Assembly (NCBI GenBank): GCA_007128865.1
Contig: SKWP01000029.1
Span: forward strand, 1-11,103
Direction: 5' to 3'
DNA from: Paracoccaceae bacterium
Lineage (GTDB): Bacteria; Pseudomonadota; Alphaproteobacteria; Rhodobacterales; Rhodobacteraceae
DNA: 11,103 nucleotides
A program made the position numbers and the translations under genes. Below the pieces are notes generated by a model. The model made no database searches. It was not told the DNA's origin and saw nothing but the letters and a program-made list of their open reading frames with translations. Below, one piece after another: positions 6,547-11,103 of the stretch (position 1 is the stretch's first letter; each line of letters opens with the position of its first letter).

Positions 6547-8870
6547 TACCGATACACATAGATCGGGCTGGTCCAGGCGCGGGTGCCATCCTCCAGCGTC
6601 AGCCGCAGGTAGAACGGGTTGTCGCCGCTGTCGCGCAGGTCGACAGGCAGCGACCCCGAAAACGCGGTCTGGTCCATGGTTTCGGGCAGACGCTGCACGC
6701 GCAGCAGCCGGGGCAGGGCGGCCGAACGGTCAAAGACGGTTTCCTCGGTCCCGATGTCGGCCACGTTCAGATCGGCCTCCACCAGCGGCGTGCGGATCGA
6801 AAGCGTCCCGGCAGCGGCATCGGCCAGCCACAGGTCCACCCCGCCGAAGTTGCCGGTGGTCAGCGCCGTCCAGGATACGCCCGCCTCGCCGTCAGTCCGC
6901 AGCGGATTGTCGGGATTGAGGAAGTTGATCGCCTGCGCGCGGGTGATGCCGTTGCCCGAAAGCGTGGCGCCGCCGTCCCAGATCACCTGCCGGAAGCGGC
7001 CACGATACAGCGCGCCCTCCCACAGGATGCGGATGCGGCGCGAGGCCGGGTCGGCAGCATGCGGACGGAAGGTTTCGACCAGATCGCGGCCGTTGAAGAT
7101 ATCCACCGTCTCGACCGGGCTGCCGGCAAGGACACGGAAGTTCAGGCTGCAATCGCCTTCGGGCAGGTGCACGATATCGCCCATCAGCGCGCTGCGGCCG
7201 GGCCGGGATTCGGCCGGGCCAAGCGCCGGATCGTCGCGGAAGATCGCGCCATCGGCCGAGAACCCGGCGCCGAACTCGATGATCGGCCGTCCGGTCGGGC
7301 CGCCGGTGCTGCCATAGTGGCGGCGGCTGCGCAGGCAGTCCAGCAGCGCCGGGCGGCTGAGTTCGGGCAGCAGCAGGCAGGTCAGACCGCCGATCGCCCC
7401 GAACATCGATGCCCCCGGATAGCTGGCCCCCGGCCGGCCCTTGTGGCCGTCCGAATTGGCCACCACCCCGACCCGGTAGCCCAGGTCGAAGGCGTCATGC
7501 AGCAGCCATTCGAAGGTGCCCCAGGCCGAATGCACCTCGACCGATTTCTCGAACCGGCCGTCATGGGCGGCGCGGATATCGGCATAGCGGCCGCCGCAAT
7601 GGGCATAGCAGACCACATCCCATTCGCCTTCGCGGGCGAAGGCCTCGAACAGCTCGGCGGCGGTGTGGGCATCGGTGTGCAGGTCGGACTGATCCTCGAT
7701 CAGCGCGTGCGACGAGCGGCGGATCTGCCGCCCTTCCTCGGGGAAGAAAACGTTGCGGTCCCCGCCCAGGCCGGTGTTGCCCGACCATTCATAGCCCGGC
7801 AGCGCCACAAAGCGGCCGGGTTCGTCGAACTCGGCGGTCAGCCTGTCCAGATGCGCGAAGAATTCGTTGGTGATCTGGAAATCATTACCCTGGTGCGAGG
7901 TTGCGTCGACCGGCGCCAGATCGCGTGCAAAGGCGAAATACTGCCGCGCGCTGCCGGTGCCGATGGTTTCCTCGGACTGGCCATGCAGATCGGCCCAGAA
8001 CGGCAGGAATTCGGCCGGGCCGGTCACCTCCATCGGGTTGGATCGGAACTGCAGCGCGCCGGAGGCGTCGAGAAAGTCGATCTCCAGCACCCCGCTCTGC
8101 GCGGCCTTCAGCCCCTCCAGCCGCACGAACCGCGGCCCCGGCGCAAGCTGCAGGGTTTCGGGCAGCCCCTCGACGGGGATCGACGGGCGCAGCGTCAGCG
8201 CCGCATCGCAGCGGTCTGATGGGTTGCCCCAGCGGTCTTCGCCCTTGATGTGCAGCGCAAAGGGGGTGCCGGCGGGGCGCTGGCTGGGCAGGGTCGCCAC
8301 ATGCCGCACCGGGGCGCCGGGAACGATGCGCACCATCGGCTGCACCGGCACCGGCTGGAAGTTGTAGGTTGCGACCGGGTCCACCAGCACGCGGAATTCA
8401 TAGCTGTCCTCGCAGAAGGTCTGCATCCGCATGCCGGGGCCACCGTGTTCGGTGATACCGAAACGCACGGTGATGGTATCGCCGGGCAGCAGATATCCGT
8501 TGACGACCTTGACGCTCAGCGTCTTGTCCCAGGGCCGGACATTGCCCTTGGGGTCGAAACGGCATTGCAGGACAGCGCCGTTGGATGCCTCGACGGTGGT
8601 ATAATTGGCGCCCTTGGGGTTGTCGAACTGGGGTGCGGACTGGTCGGATGCGAAGCGAAAGCACACCCGCAGGCCGCCGCTGTCGTCGATGCCGTAGGCC
8701 CCGGCCGTGTAGACCACGGTAAAGGACTGCCAGCTACCGGCCTCCACATCGCCGTCGGGGGTGACGGTCGCCGACCCCAGCATATGCGGTGCGATCGGCT
8801 GGCGGATGACGCCGCTGGAGTTCTCGGCACCGCCACCCAGCGGTTCTGCGCGGTTGTCGGAATCGGTCAT
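6546..8870 (-). CDS. DUF3604 family protein with PHP-like metal-binding domain
   Basis: This large 774-residue protein has no signal peptide or membrane segment, so it is probably cytoplasmic. Residues about 25-285 look like beta-rich, Ig-like sequence (for example LPGDTITVRFGITEHGG, GTPFALHIKGEDRWGNPSD). A central domain (about 290-530) resembles the PHP phosphoesterase superfamily: FWADLHGQSEE (291-301), ATSHQGNDF (323-331), LPGYEWSGNTG (357-367), YAHCGGRYADI (422-432), EVHSAWGTFEW (445-455) and ANSDGHKGRPG (471-481). His296, His326, His424, His447, Asp474 and His476 are likely metal ligands. A beta-rich C-terminal region follows. The first motif is HGQ instead of the usual PHP HxH. The gene follows the aconitase X pair on the same strand after 129 bases, with AAGGA well placed. 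A hydrolase is likely; the substrate is unknown. Confidence 0.8.
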   Translation of the reverse strand: MTDSDNRAEPLGGGAENSSGVIRQPIAPHMLGSATVTPDGDVEAGSWQSFTVVYTAGAYGIDDSGGLRVCFRFASDQSAPQFDNPKGANYTTVEASNGAVLQCRFDPKGNVRPWDKTLSVKVVNGYLLPGDTITVRFGITEHGGPGMRMQTFCEDSYEFRVLVDPVATYNFQPVPVQPMVRIVPGAPVRHVATLPSQRPAGTPFALHIKGEDRWGNPSDRCDAALTLRPSIPVEGLPETLQLAPGPRFVRLEGLKAAQSGVLEIDFLDASGALQFRSNPMEVTGPAEFLPFWADLHGQSEETIGTGSARQYFAFARDLAPVDATSHQGNDFQITNEFFAHLDRLTAEFDEPGRFVALPGYEWSGNTGLGGDRNVFFPEEGRQIRRSSHALIEDQSDLHTDAHTAAELFEAFAREGEWDVVCYAHCGGRYADIRAAHDGRFEKSVEVHSAWGTFEWLLHDAFDLGYRVGVVANSDGHKGRPGASYPGASMFGAIGGLTCLLLPELSRPALLDCLRSRRHYGSTGGPTGRPIIEFGAGFSADGAIFRDDPALGPAESRPGRSALMGDIVHLPEGDCSLNFRVLAGSPVETVDIFNGRDLVETFRPHAADPASRRIRILWEGALYRGRFRQVIWDGGATLSGNGITRAQAINFLNPDNPLRTDGEAGVSWTALTTGNFGGVDLWLADAAAGTLSIRTPLVEADLNVADIGTEETVFDRSAALPRLLRVQRLPETMDQTAFSGSLPVDLRDSGDNPFYLRLTLEDGTRAWTSPIYVYR

Positions 8871-8935
8871 CGTGGTCCTTCCATTATCGGCCCGGCGGCG
8901 CCCGGCCGCGGCGGGTAGGTTGATCCGGTGTTGCG

Positions 8936-8956
8936 GCCGGGGCAGGGCGCCCCGGC
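8936..8956 (-). other. Perfect GC hairpin between aconitase X small subunit and DUF3604 genes
   Basis: GCCGGGGC and GCCCCGGC form an 8-bp perfect stem with a 5-base loop and no following T-run. It lies downstream of the small-subunit gene and about 65 bases before the DUF3604 start. It could set differential expression by processing or stabilising the upstream mRNA. Confidence 0.45.
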
Positions 8957-8962
8957 ACGGGC

Positions 8963-8998
8963 CCGCGGCGGCGGCATGGCTGCGCCTGTCCGCCGCGG
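8963..8998 (-). other. Second GC inverted repeat just after the aconitase X small subunit stop
   Basis: CCGCGGCGG (8963-8971) and CCGCCGCGG (8990-8998) form a 9-bp perfect stem around an 18-base loop, starting two bases past the TGA. With the neighbouring hairpin it makes a tandem structured spacer. Confidence 0.4.
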
Positions 8999-8999
8999 C

Positions 9000-9410
9000 T
9001 CAGCGGTTGAGGATGGTGACAAGCCCCTGTTCCGGTTCCACCAGCACCTCGTCGCCGGTGCGGATCAGCCGGGTCACGTCGCCATCCTCGAAGCGGTCGC
9101 ACATCGCCATGTCGGCAAAGGCGCCGCCCTGGGCAAGGATGGTGTTGGCCCGGTTGAACAGGATCGCCAGCGGAAAGATGCCGCTGGCCTTCATCTCGTG
9201 CAGCATCCAGGCCGAGGCGACCCCGCCCTTGGCGGTGTTGAACACCAGAATCCGGTCGCGATAGGACTGGCCGGCCAGAGCATGGGTCGGGCGCGAAAAC
9301 ACCCCGCGCTTGCGGTCCAGATCATAACGCGCCGAAAAATCATCCTCGGCCACCAGCGCGATGCCCTGCACCGGCGCCCCCATCCCGATGTGACATTTCA
9401 GCCGGATCAT
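9000..9410 (-). CDS. Aconitase X swivel-domain subunit (DUF126)
   Basis: This 136-residue small subunit corresponds to the swivel domain (domain 4) of aconitase. In two-subunit aconitase X enzymes it closes over the Fe-S subunit to form the active site. Family features are GAPVQGIALV (11-20), FSRPTHALAGQSYRDRILVF (38-57), and the C-terminal TGDEVLVEPEQGLVTI (118-133). The loop that is usually Ser-rich (GRGSS.GS-like) is here AKGGVASAW (60-68), keeping only Ser66 and shifted by alignment. I chose the ATG at 9410 because it overlaps the stop of the large subunit as ATGA and gives the family's start; an in-frame ATG 13 codons upstream lies within the large-subunit gene. Known aconitase X activities are phosphomevalonate dehydratase (archaea) and cis-3-hydroxy-L-proline dehydratase (bacteria); which applies, if either, is open. 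Confidence 0.85.
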   Translation of the reverse strand: MIRLKCHIGMGAPVQGIALVAEDDFSARYDLDRKRGVFSRPTHALAGQSYRDRILVFNTAKGGVASAWMLHEMKASGIFPLAILFNRANTILAQGGAFADMAMCDRFEDGDVTRLIRTGDEVLVEPEQGLVTILNR

Positions 9411-10654
9411 GCCCGCACCACCTTTCCCGCGATGGCCGAGGCCACGCAATCCTCCATCGACGCCAGCGCCGGTTCATAGCCGTAGCCGCCGAGAATGTTG
9501 ACGATCTTGGCCGAATTCGAAAGCAGCCGCTTCCAGCCGTTGGCCTCGCCGATCTCGCGGGCATACTGCTGGTAGAAACAGGTGCCCTGCAGCACCATGC
9601 CGCCGGCATCCTCGATCTGTCCAACGAAACCCATGCGTTCGGCATCGGCATAGACCGCGGCCGGGGTGCAGACGATCAGCGCGGTTTCGCTGTGGATCTT
9701 GCGCCCGGCACACAGTGCCGCCACGTCGCGCATTTCGACCAGCGAAAGCTGCGGGGCGGCAAAGACCACCACATCGACCTTTTCGCCATCGGCCCCGAAA
9801 CGGCCGCGCAGGGCGGCAAGATCATCCTCGGTGATCGCCTCGGCGGCCAGCGACCCGGCTTCGACATCGCCCAGGGTCGGGGCCTCGGGGGTGATCCCGA
9901 CCAGATGGAACAGCGCGGTGGAGCCCCAGCTGGCCATCGCGGCGCCAAGGTGCTTCATCTCGTCCGAGGTCGGTACGCGTTCCAGCCCCTCGATGGCGGG
10001 AACCTCCCAGTACGAGCCCGCCTTGCGCCCGATCACCGCGCCCAGCACGCCCCAGTCGGTCAACCCGCGGGGCTGGCTGCGCACCACATAACGGCGGGTC
10101 GCCCGCCGGAAGGAATCGAGGTGATAGCCATAGCGCGGCGTGCGCCCGGTCAGCCCCGCGGCCAGCGCCGAAGGCCCGCCCTCGAAATTCGACCGTGCCC
10201 CCAGCGCGCTGTTGCAATAGATCACCACACCGGTGTCGCCATAGGCGACATGTTCGCCCCGCATCGGCGGCATGAAGGTCTGATAGTTGATGCAGGTGTC
10301 GGTCATCATGATGCCCAGCGCCTGACAGGCGGCGATGAAGCGACGCTCCAGATTTGCCATGTCCTCGGTCTGGCCGAGCGGGCGATAGCGCTGCAGGTCG
10401 ACGCCGCGCGGATCGGTGATCATCGGGATCGCGACGCGCCGTTCGGCCTCCGGATGGGCTGCCAGCCCCTCGACAAAGGCAGCGCCCGCCTCGCCGAAGG
10501 ATTCGGGGTCGCCCATCATGTGGGCCTGGGCGACCGACACGAGATCCTCGGCGTCAAAGAACCGCCCGACCCGCAGCATGTGTTCCATCGCCCAGCGCTT
10601 CGGCTCGCCCATCTCGCCGGCCAGCATGGCGCTTTCTTCATCGTTCAGACGCAC
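9407..10654 (-). CDS. Aconitase X catalytic (large) subunit, DUF521
   Basis: This 415-residue large subunit is expected to hold an Fe-S cluster and to catalyse a dehydration. Recognisable family blocks are TDTCINYQ (118-125), PPMRGEHVAYGDTGVVIYCN (129-148), NSALGARSNFEGG (148-160), LLSNSAKIVNILGG (377-390) and MEDCVASAI (400-408). Candidate cluster cysteines are Cys121, Cys359 and Cys403; Cys147 is an additional one where most relatives have Ala. The start is GTG (10654), with GGAGG 6 bases before it; an out-of-frame ATG overlaps it. Proline racemase, hydroxyproline transporters or mevalonate genes, the usual companions of characterised members, are absent from this window. The family is sure, the substrate unknown. 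Confidence 0.88.
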   Translation of the reverse strand: MRLNDEESAMLAGEMGEPKRWAMEHMLRVGRFFDAEDLVSVAQAHMMGDPESFGEAGAAFVEGLAAHPEAERRVAIPMITDPRGVDLQRYRPLGQTEDMANLERRFIAACQALGIMMTDTCINYQTFMPPMRGEHVAYGDTGVVIYCNSALGARSNFEGGPSALAAGLTGRTPRYGYHLDSFRRATRRYVVRSQPRGLTDWGVLGAVIGRKAGSYWEVPAIEGLERVPTSDEMKHLGAAMASWGSTALFHLVGITPEAPTLGDVEAGSLAAEAITEDDLAALRGRFGADGEKVDVVVFAAPQLSLVEMRDVAALCAGRKIHSETALIVCTPAAVYADAERMGFVGQIEDAGGMVLQGTCFYQQYAREIGEANGWKRLLSNSAKIVNILGGYGYEPALASMEDCVASAIAGKVVRA

Positions 10655-10659
10655 ATCGG

Positions 10660-10665
10660 TCCTCC
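10660..10665 (-). promoter_or_regulatory. Shine-Dalgarno GGAGGA deciding the GTG start of aconitase X
   Basis: GGAGGA lies 5 bases before GTG (10654) and only 3 before the overlapping out-of-frame ATG (10656-10654), which would give ATG TGC GTC TGA. The spacing favours GTG, and only GTG leads to the conserved protein. Confidence 0.7.
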
Positions 10666-10685
10666 GTCGGTTGGATGTTGCGCGG

Positions 10686-10715
10686 ATAAAGCATCGCGTG
10701 GCCGGGCAATGTCAA
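10686..10715 (-). promoter_or_regulatory. Candidate promoter of the aconitase X / DUF3604 cassette
   Basis: On the minus strand, a consensus -35 TTGACA (10715-10710) and CTTTAT (10691-10686) are spaced by 18 bases. It lies in the 82-base gap between azlD and the large subunit, about 30 bases before the GTG. This suggests that the cassette is transcribed separately from azlCD. Confidence 0.55.
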
Positions 10716-10736
10716 CCGTCCGGCGCAGCGCCCGGT

Positions 10737-11066
10737 TCAGCCGCCAAGCCAGCTCAGCAGCAGCAGCACCCCCGCGCCCCATGCCAGCGCGTGCAGGAAC
10801 CTGCGGGTCAGGATGCCGACACCGATGGTGACCGCCGCCGCCGCAAGGCGGGCAAGATCGGCCTCGCCCCCGGTGGCGTCCGGCCAGACGACCAGCGGCG
10901 CGGCCAGCCCCGGCAGCACCGCGACCGGCGTGTAGCGCAGGTGGCGCAGTACCCAGCCGCGCATCACCCGCCGCGCCAGCACCCCCAGAAAGGATATCCG
11001 GATCGCAAAGGTGCCCGCTGCGGTCAGCGCGATGATCAGCCAGATTTCGCCCGCCGAATAGCTCAT
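10737..11066 (-). CDS. azlD: AzlD family branched-chain amino acid transport subunit
   Basis: This small hydrophobic protein of 109 residues has about four membrane segments (roughly 8-28, 45-62, 72-88 and 92-108). The pattern TAAGTFAIRISFLGVL (15-30), followed by LRYTPVAVLPGLAAPLVV (43-60), is the AzlD signature; the Pro-rich TPVAVLPGL block is conserved in the family. AzlD works with the larger AzlC to export branched-chain amino acids or analogues across the inner membrane. The start ATG overlaps the stop of the preceding frame as ATGA, the usual azlC-azlD arrangement. The charged residues after the first segment (RR, RR) fit the positive-inside rule. A role tied to the aconitase X cassette is possible but not shown. 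Confidence 0.85.
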   Translation of the reverse strand: MSYSAGEIWLIIALTAAGTFAIRISFLGVLARRVMRGWVLRHLRYTPVAVLPGLAAPLVVWPDATGGEADLARLAAAAVTIGVGILTRRFLHALAWGAGVLLLLSWLGG

Positions 11067-11103
11067 GGCGCGTCTCTTCGGGCCTGTTCGGCTCGCCGCG
11101 CGA
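11063..11103 (-). CDS. azlC: C-terminal end of probable AzlC (partial)
   Basis: At the right edge one minus-strand frame gives the 12-residue tail ARRAEQARRDAP followed by TGA, which overlaps the azlD start as ATGA. AzlC almost always precedes azlD with such an overlap, and a charged hydrophilic tail fits the end of a membrane protein. The identification rests on position only, as the body of the gene lies outside the window. Confidence 0.5.
   Translation of the reverse strand, partial: ARRAEQARRDAP

Noticed and set aside
7059..8219. 386-codon plus-strand open frame opposite the DUF3604 gene
   Set aside because: It mirrors the coding frame of a recognisable protein, and its translation has no family signature.

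Overview
The window looks like chromosomal DNA of an alphaproteobacterium, most likely Rhodobacterales (Rhodobacteraceae). It is very GC-rich and uses GC-rich third codon positions. The ferredoxin closely resembles Rhodobacter capsulatus FdVI as I recall it, the dCTP deaminase is the long tandem-domain alphaproteobacterial form, and the order rpmF-plsX-fabH-ihfA-merR-tRNA-Pro is a familiar arrangement in that family. This is judged from the protein sequences alone; no database search was possible.

Layout. Left edge (1-42, +): the last 13 codons of a gene ending in a GWW motif, probably ribonuclease E. Next comes ccdA (124-876, +), a thiol-reductant membrane protein for cytochrome c maturation. 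It converges on an adrenodoxin-type [2Fe-2S] ferredoxin (942-1265, -). Everything from there to the right edge is on the minus strand. Read 5' to 3' on that strand, the housekeeping block is rpmF (L32), plsX and fabH (start of phospholipid and fatty acid synthesis), then ihfA and a MerR-type regulator, tRNA-Pro(GGG), dcd (dCTP deaminase) and the ferredoxin. plsX and fabH overlap by four bases, and ihfA and merR are five bases apart. Candidate promoters are visible before rpmF, ihfA and the tRNA.

Upstream of rpmF, where related genomes usually carry a DUF177/YceD gene, there is a 518-base stretch (6028-6545) with no convincing gene. It is followed by an accessory metabolic cassette: aconitase X large subunit (9407-10654, GTG start, strong Shine-Dalgarno, good promoter), aconitase X small 'swivel' subunit (9000-9410, overlapping by four bases), then two GC hairpins and a 774-residue DUF3604/PHP-like protein (6546-8870). 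At the right edge are azlD and the last codons of what is probably azlC, a branched-chain amino acid exporter pair.

The cassette is the most interesting part. Both aconitase X subunits are recognisable by overall signature. However, the small subunit has lost the Ser-rich loop typical of the family, the large subunit has unusual residues around its cysteines, and the partner is an uncharacterised PHP-like protein with an altered first metal motif. This suggests a divergent dehydratase/hydrolase pathway of unknown substrate, inserted next to a conserved housekeeping operon.
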